A DNA stretch of 64,000 bases, from assembly GCF_024227715.1 (NCBI RefSeq), contig NZ_CP100449.1:186001-250000 (forward strand). Reading direction: 5' to 3'. Below the pieces are notes generated by a model. The model did not search any database. It saw only the letters and a list, made by a program, of their open reading frames with translations, and was not told the DNA's origin. The stretch comes from Halomarina litorea (lineage in GTDB: Archaea > Halobacteriota > Halobacteria > Halobacteriales > Haloarculaceae). Each line of letters opens with the position of its first letter. The first letter of the stretch is position 1. Of the stretch, positions 54,243 through 62,893 are shown in pieces. Both the position numbers and the translations under genes were made by a program.

Positions 54243-54611
54243 TCAGGGTTCGACGAGCACCTTTATCTGGTCGCTCTCCGGGTCGCGGAGCGACTCGAAG
54301 GCCGCCTCGACGCCCTCGAGCGACACCGTGTCGGTGACCAGCGGTTCGGGGTCGATTCGTCCGTCGGCCAGCAGGTGGTCGCCCTCGCTCACCCCGTCGA
54401 CGCCCTCGCCGTCTCACGCCGACTCGGGAATCGCGTGGTCCGTCGCCTCGGCGCGTATCGGGATCGGTCCGACCTCGTACTCGTGGAGATCCGACCCGCA
54501 GATGCCCGTGTACGCGACGTCGACCGCCACCGTTCCCGCCGAGTCGGGGTACGGGTCCACGTCCTCGATGCGCAGGTCGCCGGGACCGTGCAGGTAGATG
54601 GCGTGCATCAT
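54243..54611 (-). pseudogene. Remnant of a zinc-dependent alcohol/2,3-butanediol dehydrogenase
   Basis: Reading the minus strand from ATG 54611: an MDR N-terminus (MMHAIYLHGPGDLRIEDV, then AYTGICGSDLHEYEVGP with the first zinc Cys) runs to a TGA at 54414. The same frame continues past this stop into a matching C-terminus (LLADGRIDPEPLVTDTVSLEGVEAAFESL and QIKVLVEP). The Rossmann domain and second zinc lobe, around 200 residues, are missing. One stop and one large deletion mark it as decayed. Full-length relatives are about 340-360 residues. Confidence 0.85.
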
Positions 54612-54663
54612 CCTGTCGGCTCGTATCGGCCGAGGGTCGTAAAGTCCTCGGCGGTACCGGTAC

Positions 54664-56079
54664 TCAGACGGCATCGAAGGCCCGCCCAGGGAACTCCAGG
54701 TACTCCGCGAGTCGGTCGAGGAAGGCCCCCGAGTCCGCGCCGTCGAGGACGCGGTGGTCGATGGTGAGGCTGAACGTGATGGCTCGCTCGAAGCCCACCT
54801 CGCCGTTCCGCTCGACGGGGACCGGCTTGCGCCGGCCCATCGCGAGGATGGCTACCTCCGGCGGGTTGATGATGGAGTACGAGACGTCCATGTCGAAGAC
54901 GCCGACGTTCGTGACGGTGAAGGTGCCCCCCTGCAGGTCGGCGGCGGTGTGGTCGTTCCCCAGGACGGCGTCGACGAGTCGCCGTCGCTCCGCCGAGAGG
55001 TCCGCCAGACTGCGCCCCGGCACGTCGCGCAGGACCGGGACGACCAGTCCTCGCTCGCCCTCGACGGCGTACCCGACGTTCACTTCCTCCAGCAGGCGGT
55101 GTTCGCCGTCATCGAAGTGCGCGTTGAACGCAGGGAGGTCCTCCAGCACCCGTCCGACGAAGTGGAGGACGAGGTCGTTGAGCGAGAGGTCGAGGTCCCG
55201 TTTCGCCGCGAGTCGGTCCCGCACCTCCTCCAGTCGCTCGATACCAATGTCGCGGGTCCCCATCACGTGTGGCTTCTCGCGTGCGCTTTCGCTCAGGCGC
55301 TCGGCGATGGTCTTTCGCGTCCCGGTGAGCGGCCGGGACTCCGTGACGGTGAGGCCGTCTCCGCCCGACGAGGACGTGTCCGACTCATCCGTTCTCGCAC
55401 TCCCGCCCGAGTTCTCCGCGTCGAGGAATGCCTCCACGTCCGACTCGGTGATAGCGCCCTGCGGGCCGGTCCCCTCGATTCCCGAGAGGCCGACGCCCGC
55501 CTCCTCGGCGCGACGCCTCGCGCGGGGCATCGCCTTCACGTCCGCCTCGTCGCCCGCTCTCGAGGCCTTCGACGGGTCACCGTCGTCGAGATACGCCTCC
55601 ACGTCGGCCTCGCTGATCGCCCCCCGGGGACCGGTCCCGTCGATGGGGCCGAGGTCGACGCCCTCCCGGTTGGCCAGACGCTTCGCGCGCGGGGTGGCCG
55701 TAATGCCTCCCTCGGCTGCGCCGTCACCCGCGTCGTCGGCCCGCGTGACCGCGGACTTCGACCCGTCGCCCCCGGTCACGTCCGGGGCGGCCGGCGCGCC
55801 TCCGTCTTCCAGTTCCGACAGCGCGGGGACCGACTCCCCTGCCTCCCCGATTGCCGCCAGCGGCTTGCCCACCTCGATGGCGAGTTCCTCGCCCTCGGCG
55901 ACGTACTGTTCGAGGAGCGTCCCGCTCACGGGCGCCTCGATCTCCGCGCTCGCCTTGTCGGATTCGATGACCGCCACCACGTCCCCGGCCTCGACGCGTT
56001 CGCCGACGGCGACCTCCCACGAGACGAGGTCGCCGTAGTCGCTCAGCCCGAGCTTCGGAATCCTGACTGCCTCTGCCAT
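54664..56079 (-). CDS. 2-oxoacid dehydrogenase complex E2 (dihydrolipoyl acyltransferase), two subunit-binding domains
   Basis: 471 residues. Lipoyl domain at 1-80 with Lys42 in ESDKASAEI; linker; then two peripheral-subunit-binding domains (about 128-165: ATPRAKRLANREGVDL; about 183-220: AMPRARRRAEEAGVGL), then the catalytic domain with HRVLDGADSG near 440 (catalytic His and Asp). Normally there is a single binding domain. Transfers acyl groups from E1 to CoA. ATG at 56079; downstream of E1beta with a 94-nt gap. Confidence 0.9.
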   Translation of the reverse strand: MAEAVRIPKLGLSDYGDLVSWEVAVGERVEAGDVVAVIESDKASAEIEAPVSGTLLEQYVAEGEELAIEVGKPLAAIGEAGESVPALSELEDGGAPAAPDVTGGDGSKSAVTRADDAGDGAAEGGITATPRAKRLANREGVDLGPIDGTGPRGAISEADVEAYLDDGDPSKASRAGDEADVKAMPRARRRAEEAGVGLSGIEGTGPQGAITESDVEAFLDAENSGGSARTDESDTSSSGGDGLTVTESRPLTGTRKTIAERLSESAREKPHVMGTRDIGIERLEEVRDRLAAKRDLDLSLNDLVLHFVGRVLEDLPAFNAHFDDGEHRLLEEVNVGYAVEGERGLVVPVLRDVPGRSLADLSAERRRLVDAVLGNDHTAADLQGGTFTVTNVGVFDMDVSYSIINPPEVAILAMGRRKPVPVERNGEVGFERAITFSLTIDHRVLDGADSGAFLDRLAEYLEFPGRAFDAV

Positions 56080-56173
56080 TGTGTGGTGGTGCCTCGGACC
56101 ACTGGTATAAATCACCTCGGGGCGAGCGCCCCGGGGCGGGAGGTGGCGGGTCGGTGCCGTGCCCACCGGTCGC

Positions 56174-57139
56174 TCAGAACAGCGACTCGATGCCCGCCGC
56201 GATGCGGTCGGCCGACGGCAGCACCTCCTGTTCGAGGACGGGGCTGAGCGGGATGGGGGTGTCTTTCACGCCGATGGTCTTCGGCGGCGCGTCGAGGCTG
56301 AAGAAGTCGCTCTCGACGACCTCGTTGGCGATGTGACCCTGCGTCCCGTAGCGCTCGACCGTCTCGTCGACGACGACCAGCCGCCCGGTCTTGCGGACGC
56401 TCGCCGCGATGGTCTCGGTGTCGAGGGGGGCGAACGTCCGCGGGTTGACGATTTCGACGTCCGCGTCCACCTGCTCGGCGGCCTCCTTCGCTCGGTGGAA
56501 CATGAGCTGTGTCGCCACGACGGTGACGTCCTCGCCTTCCACCTCGACGGCCGCCTCGCCGAGCGGGAGGGTGTACTCCTCCTCGGGCACCTCCCCGCGC
56601 TGTTCGCTCAGGAACTTGTGCGGGAGGAAGAAGACGGGGTTGTCGTCGCGGATGGCGCTCTTGAACAGCCCCTTCGCGTCGTAGGGCGTCGTCGCGGTGA
56701 CGACGACCCACCCGGGGACGTTCCCGAGCCACGAGTGAACGGACTGGGAGTGCTGTGCGCCAGCGCCGATGCCCGCGCCCGACGGTGCGAAGATGGTCAG
56801 CGGGGCGGTGAGCCGCCCGCCGCTCACGTAGGGCTGTTTGGGAATCTGGTTGAACACCTCGTCGCCGGCCGTCGCGGCGAAGTCGGCGAACTGCAGTTCC
56901 GCGACGGGGCGCATCCCACCGACGGCCGCGCCGAGGGCCATGCCCGCGATGCCGATCTCCGACAGCGGCGTGTTCCGAACCCGGTCGCGCCCGTGTTTCT
57001 CGTACAGCCCCTCCGTCTCGCCGAAGTTACCGCCGAACTCCTCGACGTCCTCGCCGAACAGGACGACGTCGTCGTCGCGCGCCAGTTCCTCGTCGAGCGC
57101 CTCCGCGATGGCTTCTACGTAGGTGATCTCTCTCGTCAT
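56174..57139 (-). CDS. 2-oxoacid dehydrogenase complex E1 beta subunit
   Basis: 321 residues. MTREITYVEAIAEALDEELARDDDVVLFGEDVEEFGGNF, TPLSEIGIAGMALGAA and GTQGHIANEVVES are the transketolase-like Pyr and C-terminal domain signatures of E1beta. The ATG at 57139 is used; the GTG at 57145 overlaps the E1alpha stop and is the alternative. Forms the alpha2beta2 thiamine-diphosphate enzyme with the 57142 gene. Substrate acetoin, branched-chain 2-oxoacid or pyruvate. Confidence 0.92.
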   Translation of the reverse strand: MTREITYVEAIAEALDEELARDDDVVLFGEDVEEFGGNFGETEGLYEKHGRDRVRNTPLSEIGIAGMALGAAVGGMRPVAELQFADFAATAGDEVFNQIPKQPYVSGGRLTAPLTIFAPSGAGIGAGAQHSQSVHSWLGNVPGWVVVTATTPYDAKGLFKSAIRDDNPVFFLPHKFLSEQRGEVPEEEYTLPLGEAAVEVEGEDVTVVATQLMFHRAKEAAEQVDADVEIVNPRTFAPLDTETIAASVRKTGRLVVVDETVERYGTQGHIANEVVESDFFSLDAPPKTIGVKDTPIPLSPVLEQEVLPSADRIAAGIESLF

Positions 57140-57141
57140 GG

Positions 57142-58140
57142 TCACTCACCCTGCCCGTAGAGGGGCAGCTGGTAGACGTTCTCGTAGGCCGCCTCCGGGT
57201 TCGGTTCCGGACTCTCGCGGGCGAACTCGACGGCCTCCTCGACCTCCGCGAGTATCTCCGCGGTCAGCTCCTCGACGTCGGCCTCGGTCAACACCCCCGC
57301 GTCGAGGAGGCGCTCCCGGTAGTTCGCGATGGGGTCCTTCTCGGCTTTCAGCCGTTCGTACTCCTCGCTGTCGCGGTAGGTCTGCTTGTCCCCCTCGAAG
57401 TGCGGGACGAGGCGGGCGACTCGGCTCTCGATGACCGTCGGTCCCCCGCCGTCGCGGGCGCGGTCGATGGCCTCGGAGACGGCGTGGTACACCGCCTCCA
57501 CGTCGCTCCCGTCGACGCTCTCCGTCGGTAGCTTGTGTGGCTTCCCGTAGTCCGAGAGGTGGTCGGGGGAGAGCGACGTGGACGGCGTCGAGATGGCCCA
57601 CTCGTTGTTCTCGATGACGAACACCACCGGGAGGTCCCAGTAGGACGCGAAGACGAGTGCCGTGTGGAACGACCCCCGACTCGTCCCGCCGTCGCCGATG
57701 GTCGTCACGGCGACGTTGTCCGTCCCCTGCATCTCCTCGGCGAGTGCGAGGCCGACCGCCGGGTTCTGGCCCGACCCGATGGTCGCGGCGTGGCCGTACA
57801 GCTTCCGGTCGACGTCGGCGACGTGCATCTGCCCGCCGTACCCCTTGTTCGACCCGCCCACGCGACCGTACAGTTCGGCCATGATCTCGGTCAGCGGGAC
57901 GCCCTTCGCGATGTACTGGCCGATGAGGCGCGCGCCGCCGACGGCCAGCCAGTCGTCCTCGCGCATCGCCGCGCCCATGCCGACGTGCGACCCCTCGTGG
58001 CCCCCGCTGAGGTGAACGAACCCGGGTATCTCCCCCTCGCCGAAGCGGGCTTTCGTCTCCTCCTCGAAGACGTCGATGCGGAGCATCTCCTCGAAGAGGC
58101 GCTTCGCCGTCGCGTCGTCGACGGTGATGTCTCGTGTCAT
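57142..58140 (-). CDS. 2-oxoacid dehydrogenase complex E1 alpha subunit, divergent
   Basis: 332 residues. The ThDP motif GDGGTSRGSF...IENNEW (GDG-x-NN) near 160-195 and GSNKGYGGQMHVAD near 105 identify E1alpha. The region that usually reads RxHG reads GGARLIGQYIAKG here, and the FHEA-type segment reads FHTAL, so the active-site loop deviates from the norm. Start ATG at 58140. First gene of the E1alpha-E1beta-E2 operon; no E3 (dihydrolipoamide dehydrogenase) gene is in view. Confidence 0.9.
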   Translation of the reverse strand: MTRDITVDDATAKRLFEEMLRIDVFEEETKARFGEGEIPGFVHLSGGHEGSHVGMGAAMREDDWLAVGGARLIGQYIAKGVPLTEIMAELYGRVGGSNKGYGGQMHVADVDRKLYGHAATIGSGQNPAVGLALAEEMQGTDNVAVTTIGDGGTSRGSFHTALVFASYWDLPVVFVIENNEWAISTPSTSLSPDHLSDYGKPHKLPTESVDGSDVEAVYHAVSEAIDRARDGGGPTVIESRVARLVPHFEGDKQTYRDSEEYERLKAEKDPIANYRERLLDAGVLTEADVEELTAEILAEVEEAVEFARESPEPNPEAAYENVYQLPLYGQGE

Positions 58141-58274
58141 GCGTACACGTCTCACAGTGGCGGGGTGGTCGATATAAAGGTACGCCGACCGGTCCCGGGA
58201 GGTGAACGAACTGCGCGTGGGGATCGCTCACGATACACGTACTTTCATGTCGGTGGCCCCCGTCGGCCGACGAT

Positions 58275-59024
58275 ATGCGGGGACTTCAGGGGAAGACGGC
58301 AGTGGTCACGGGCGGGGCGTCCGGTATCGGTCGCGCGACCTGTCACCGACTCGCCGAGGAGGGGTGCGACGTCGTCGTGACGGACGTGGACGCGGCGGGC
58401 GGCGAGGAGACGGTCCGTCGAATCGAGGCGGACGACGCCGTCGGCGCGACGGCCGAGTTCCGCCACCTCGACGTCTCGGAGTACGGCGAGTTCGAGGACG
58501 TCCTGTTCGAGGCCGCGGACCGCCACGGCGGACTGGACGTCCTCTTCAACAACGCCGGCGTCGGCGAAGCGCGCTCCTTCCGCGAGACGACGCCCGACCA
58601 CCGGGACGACCTCGTCGAGGTGAACCTGTACGGGGTCTGGAACGGCTGTCACGCGGCGCTCCCGATTCTCGAGGAGGGCGACGGCGGCGCGATAATCAAC
58701 ACGTCGTCGATGGCCGGGTGGCACCCGGCGCCCATCACCACCTACGCGATGACGAAGGCCGCGGTGCTCCACTTCACGCGCTCCGTGGCGGGGGAGTTCG
58801 CCCGGTCGGGCGTCCGCGTCAACGCGGTCTGCCCGGGCCTCGTCAGCACCGCGATGACCGACGAGTGGTACTCCGCGGAGGAACGCGAGGAGATGCGGCG
58901 ACACACGGCGCTCGGGCGGTGGGCCGACCCGGGGGAGATCGCCGCCTGCGTCGCCTTCCTCGCCAGCGAGGACGCCTCCTACGTCACCGGGCGGGCGATG
59001 AAGGTGGACGCGGGGTACGTCTGA
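58275..59024 (+). CDS. Short-chain dehydrogenase/reductase
   Basis: 249 residues. TGGASGIGRA near 14, NNAGVGEAR near 94, catalytic Ser in NTSSMAG near 143, Tyr/Lys in TTYAMTKAA near 156 and a C-terminal VDAGYV. A complete classical SDR. Divergent from the 2-oxoacid dehydrogenase operon (134 nt between starts). Substrate unknown; could reduce or oxidise acetoin- or acyl-type compounds. Confidence 0.92.
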   Translation: MRGLQGKTAVVTGGASGIGRATCHRLAEEGCDVVVTDVDAAGGEETVRRIEADDAVGATAEFRHLDVSEYGEFEDVLFEAADRHGGLDVLFNNAGVGEARSFRETTPDHRDDLVEVNLYGVWNGCHAALPILEEGDGGAIINTSSMAGWHPAPITTYAMTKAAVLHFTRSVAGEFARSGVRVNAVCPGLVSTAMTDEWYSAEEREEMRRHTALGRWADPGEIAACVAFLASEDASYVTGRAMKVDAGYV

Positions 59025-59115
59025 GTGGGGGCGGTCCGCGACGGTCACCCGCTCGGGAAACTGTCAGCGACGACCACAATCTATTTTCGGGAGGGTCGTG
59101 GATTCCGAACGACGC

Positions 59116-61188
59116 ATGTACACACTTGGCATGGACATCGGTGGGACGTTCACCGACTTCACGCTCGTCGACCGGGGGTCGGGGACGGTCACCACCGACA
59201 AGGAACCGACGACGCCGTCGAACCCCGCGGAGGGGGCGCTGACCGGTGCCCGTCGCCTCCTCGGCGACACCGGGGTCGCGTTCGGGGACCTGGAGACGGT
59301 CATCCACGGGACGACGCTCGTCTCGAACACCCTCATCGAGGGAACGGGCGCGACGACGGGACTGCTCACGACCCGGGGGGTGCGAGACGTCCTCCGACTC
59401 CGCCGCGGGTCGCGCTACGACATGTTCGACTGGGAGATGTCGTACCCCGACCCGCTCGTCCCCCGCCAGCGCCGGCTGGAACTCGACGAGCGACTGGCCG
59501 ACGACGGGAGCGTCGTCGAACCGCTGGACGAGAACCAAATCAGAGAGCGGGTCCGTACGCTCGTGGAAGACCACGGCGTCGAGAGCGTGGCCGTCTCGCT
59601 CCTCCACGCCTACGAGTCGGACAGACACGAGCGACGCGTCGCCGACGTAATCGCCGAGGAGTACCCCGACCTGAACGTCTCGCTGTCCTCCCGGGTCGCG
59701 CCCGTCATCAGGGAGTACGAGCGCACGTCGACGGTGGCGATCAACGCCTACGTGGCCCCGGTGGTCGCGGACTACCTCGGGTACCTCCGGTCGGAACTCC
59801 GCGCCGCGGGGTTCGAGGGTGACGTCTACATGATGACGTCCTCCGGCGGCGTCGTGGACGTCGCCACGGCGACGGCCGAACCGATTCGACTGGTCGAGTC
59901 CGGTCCCGCGGCGGGGGTCCTCGCCTCGCGCATCTTTGCCGGGGCGCACGGCCACGACGACGTGTTCACCTTCGACATGGGCGGTACGACGGCGAAGGGG
60001 TCCGTCGTCGAAGACGGCGCGGTCCGGATGAAGTACGCCACCGACGTCGCCCGCGTCCACCGGTTCAAGGAGGGCAGCGGCTACGACCTCGTCTCGCCGC
60101 ACATCGACCTGACCGAGATCGGTGCGGGCGGCGGGTCGGTCGCGTCGGTCAGCGACGTCGGTCTTGTCGAGGTCGGTCCCGAGTCGGCGGGGTCCGATCC
60201 CGGCCCGGTCTGTTACAATCAGGGCGGTGAGCGCCCGACGGTGACGGACGCCTCCCTGTTGCTCGGCTACCTCGACCCGGAGACGTTCTACGGCGGGCGG
60301 ATGGACCTCGCGGCCGACCGGACCCGCGAGGTCTTTCGGGACTCGCTCGCCGAGCCGCTCGGCGTCTCCGTCACCGAGGCGGCCTGGCGCGTCTTCGAGG
60401 TGGTCAACGAGAACATGGCGACCGCGTTCCGCCGCTACGCCGCCTCGCGGGGCATCGACACGCGCGGCCTCTCGATGACCGCGCTCGGCGGTGCCGGCCC
60501 GTCACACGCCTTCCGCGTCGCCCGGAAACTCGGCATCGAGGAGGTGGTCTGTCCCCGCGGGGCGGGCGTCGGCTCCGCCATCGGTCTCATCGAGGCACCG
60601 CGGATGTACGAGGCGAGTTCGACGAGTCAGGCCGTCCTCTCGACGCTCTCCGCGGAGGCGCTCCGCGAGCAGTTCGCGGCGCTGCGCGAGGAGGCCGCCG
60701 GCGTCCTCGACCGGGCGGATATCGACCCCGCCGACGCTGAGACGAGCCTCGGCCTCGACATGCGCCACGTCGACCAGGGCCACGAGATAAAAGTCGGCCT
60801 CGGCGACTGCGACGTGGCCGACGTGACGCCCGACGTGGTGCGCGAGGCGTTCGAGCGAACCTACGAGGAGACGTTCAACCGCGAGACCCTGGAGTTCCCC
60901 GTCGAGGTCCTCACCTACCGCCTCGAACTCAGCGAGGGGGAGCGGGACGACGGGACCGCCCGGCTGGCGACGCCGGACGGCGACTCGGGCGGTCCGACCA
61001 CCCGCGACGTCTACTTCGGACCCGACCACGGCGAGGTGGCGACGGCCGTCCACCGATGGGACGACCTCGACGCCGGAGCGACCGTCGAGGGGCCGGTCGT
61101 CGTCGAGGCCGACCAGACCACCGTCGTCGCCGACCCCGACGCGACCGTGACCGTGACCGACGACTTCGACCTCACCATCCAGCTATGA
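59116..61188 (+). CDS. hyuA: HyuA: hydantoinase/oxoprolinase A subunit
   Basis: 690 residues. N-terminus LGMDIGGTFTDFTLVD (ATP/phosphate loop), HGTTLVSNTLIEG, DMGGTTAKGS near 287 and GGAGPSHAFRVARKLG near 460 are the HyuA signature. With HyuB it forms an ATP-dependent cyclic-amide or N-methylhydantoin hydrolase; related pairs act as acetophenone or acetone carboxylases. Stop overlaps the HyuB start (ATGA). Probably supplied by the transporter at 62894. ATG at 59116. Confidence 0.92.
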   Translation: MYTLGMDIGGTFTDFTLVDRGSGTVTTDKEPTTPSNPAEGALTGARRLLGDTGVAFGDLETVIHGTTLVSNTLIEGTGATTGLLTTRGVRDVLRLRRGSRYDMFDWEMSYPDPLVPRQRRLELDERLADDGSVVEPLDENQIRERVRTLVEDHGVESVAVSLLHAYESDRHERRVADVIAEEYPDLNVSLSSRVAPVIREYERTSTVAINAYVAPVVADYLGYLRSELRAAGFEGDVYMMTSSGGVVDVATATAEPIRLVESGPAAGVLASRIFAGAHGHDDVFTFDMGGTTAKGSVVEDGAVRMKYATDVARVHRFKEGSGYDLVSPHIDLTEIGAGGGSVASVSDVGLVEVGPESAGSDPGPVCYNQGGERPTVTDASLLLGYLDPETFYGGRMDLAADRTREVFRDSLAEPLGVSVTEAAWRVFEVVNENMATAFRRYAASRGIDTRGLSMTALGGAGPSHAFRVARKLGIEEVVCPRGAGVGSAIGLIEAPRMYEASSTSQAVLSTLSAEALREQFAALREEAAGVLDRADIDPADAETSLGLDMRHVDQGHEIKVGLGDCDVADVTPDVVREAFERTYEETFNRETLEFPVEVLTYRLELSEGERDDGTARLATPDGDSGGPTTRDVYFGPDHGEVATAVHRWDDLDAGATVEGPVVVEADQTTVVADPDATVTVTDDFDLTIQL

Positions 61189-62849
61189 ACCACGACGACA
61201 CGACCGACGACGCCGTGGGTCTCGAGACCCAGGTGCTGTGGAATCGCCTGCAGGCGACCGCAGACGAGATGTACGACGCCGCCGAGCGACTGGCCTACTC
61301 CTTCTCCATCCGGGAGGCGGCCGACGCCTCGACGGCAGTCATGACCGCCGACGGCCACGCGGTCGGCCTCTCGAATCAGTCAGTCCCGGTCCTCTCGGGG
61401 GCGCTGTCCCGCACGACGCGCATCGTCCTCGAAGAGCACTTCCCGCCGGAGTCACTGGAGCCGGGCGACACGGTCATCACGAACGACCCGTGGATCGGCG
61501 GCGGCCACCTCTCGGACGTCGTCGTTCTGAACCCCGTGTTCCACGACGGCGACCTCGTCGGCATCACGGGGAGCCTGGGCCACACCGACGACGTGGGCGG
61601 CAACCGCGGCGGGTGGTCGACCGACGCCGGGCAGGTCTACGAGGAGGGGCTGTTGATTCCCCCGGTGAAGCTCTACGAAGCCGGCGAGCGCAACGGCGTC
61701 GTCGACGACATCGTCCGGGGGAACGTCCGCATCCCCCAGCAGGCGCTCGGGGACCTCGAGGCGCTTCGCTCGGGCAACACCGTCGGGGAGCGCCGACTGG
61801 TCGAGACCATCGACGACTACGGGGTCGGGACGTTCGACCGCGTCTCCGAGGAGATCCTCGACCGCTCGGAGCGCGCGCTCCGCGAGCGACTCGCCGACCT
61901 GCCCGACGAGACCACCGAGGGGAAAATCGAGTTCACCGTCGGGGACGACGACATCCGCATCGAGGTGGCCACGACCGTCGACGGCGACTCCCTCCGCGTC
62001 GACTTCGCGGGGACCTCGGCGGCGGTCGACGGCGGCGTCAACTGCCCGTTCGGGAACGTCGTCACCGTCACCGAGTACATCGTGAAGTGCATGCTCGTCC
62101 CCGACCTGCCGAACACGGACGGCTTCTTCCGCCCCATCGAGGTGACCGCGCCCGAGGGGTCCGTGCTCAACTGCGAGCGGCCGGCGGCGACGATGGCCCG
62201 CCACATCACCTACTCGCACGCGGAGGACGCACTCATCCGCGCGCTGGGCGAGGTGGTGCCGGAGTCGGCGCTCGCCGAGATGGCAGGCATCCAGTTGGCG
62301 CCGTTCTCCGGGGCCGACGAGAGCGGCGAGGAGTTCATCGCCGTCGGGGGCACTGCGGGCGGCTTCCCGCCGAGTGCCTCCACCGACGGCATCCCCGGCG
62401 TGTTCTTCCCGTACAACGGGCAGAACACGCCAATCGAGATGTTCGAGCGCTACAGCCCGCTCCGGTGGGAGGAGACGGCGCTCGTCCCGGACAGCGAGGG
62501 GGCCGGCGAACACCGCTCCGGCCCGGCGATGCGCACCACCTACACCAACCCGACGGACCGGCCGGTGTACTTCTCGCTCACGTCCGGCCGGGCCGACCGC
62601 GACCCCTCGGGGTTCCGCGGCGGGTCGCCGGGGAAGCGGGCGACCGTCGAGTCCTCAGGGGAGGACGTCACGCCCAACGGCCCCGGTGTACTGGCGCCCG
62701 GCGAGACGCTCACGCTGATCTCCGCGTCACCGGGCGGGTTCGGCGACCCGACTGAGCGCGACCCCGAACGCGTCGAGGCCGACGTCGTGCGCGGTCTCGT
62801 CTCCGAGGAGCGCGCCCGCGAGGTGTACGGCTACGAGCGGGAGGACTGA
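61185..62849 (+). CDS. hyuB: HyuB: hydantoinase/oxoprolinase B subunit
   Basis: 554 residues, normal for HyuB. LWNRLQATADEMYDAAERLAYSF, NDPWIGGGHLSDV, GGNRGGWSTDAG and GVNCPFGNVVTVTEYIVKCML are HyuB motifs. The ATG at 61185 overlaps the HyuA stop. It is the partner subunit; the pair hydrolyses a cyclic amide in the cytoplasm with ATP. The C-terminal tail is acidic. Confidence 0.92.
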   Translation: MNHDDTTDDAVGLETQVLWNRLQATADEMYDAAERLAYSFSIREAADASTAVMTADGHAVGLSNQSVPVLSGALSRTTRIVLEEHFPPESLEPGDTVITNDPWIGGGHLSDVVVLNPVFHDGDLVGITGSLGHTDDVGGNRGGWSTDAGQVYEEGLLIPPVKLYEAGERNGVVDDIVRGNVRIPQQALGDLEALRSGNTVGERRLVETIDDYGVGTFDRVSEEILDRSERALRERLADLPDETTEGKIEFTVGDDDIRIEVATTVDGDSLRVDFAGTSAAVDGGVNCPFGNVVTVTEYIVKCMLVPDLPNTDGFFRPIEVTAPEGSVLNCERPAATMARHITYSHAEDALIRALGEVVPESALAEMAGIQLAPFSGADESGEEFIAVGGTAGGFPPSASTDGIPGVFFPYNGQNTPIEMFERYSPLRWEETALVPDSEGAGEHRSGPAMRTTYTNPTDRPVYFSLTSGRADRDPSGFRGGSPGKRATVESSGEDVTPNGPGVLAPGETLTLISASPGGFGDPTERDPERVEADVVRGLVSEERAREVYGYERED

Positions 62850-62893
62850 CACCGACAGGAATCGCTCCCGACCGTCGCCGGGTGGTACTTCCA

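Noticed and set aside
54414-54674. 86-residue frame on the minus strand as an independent small gene
   Set aside because: It is the N-terminal fragment of the decayed alcohol dehydrogenase; the matching C-terminus continues in frame beyond its stop.
59116-62849. Acetone/acetophenone carboxylase instead of hydantoinase
   Set aside because: Only two subunits are present and no gamma or biotin-type subunit is nearby. The amide-type binding protein next door favours hydantoin/oxoprolinase-like function, though not excluded.
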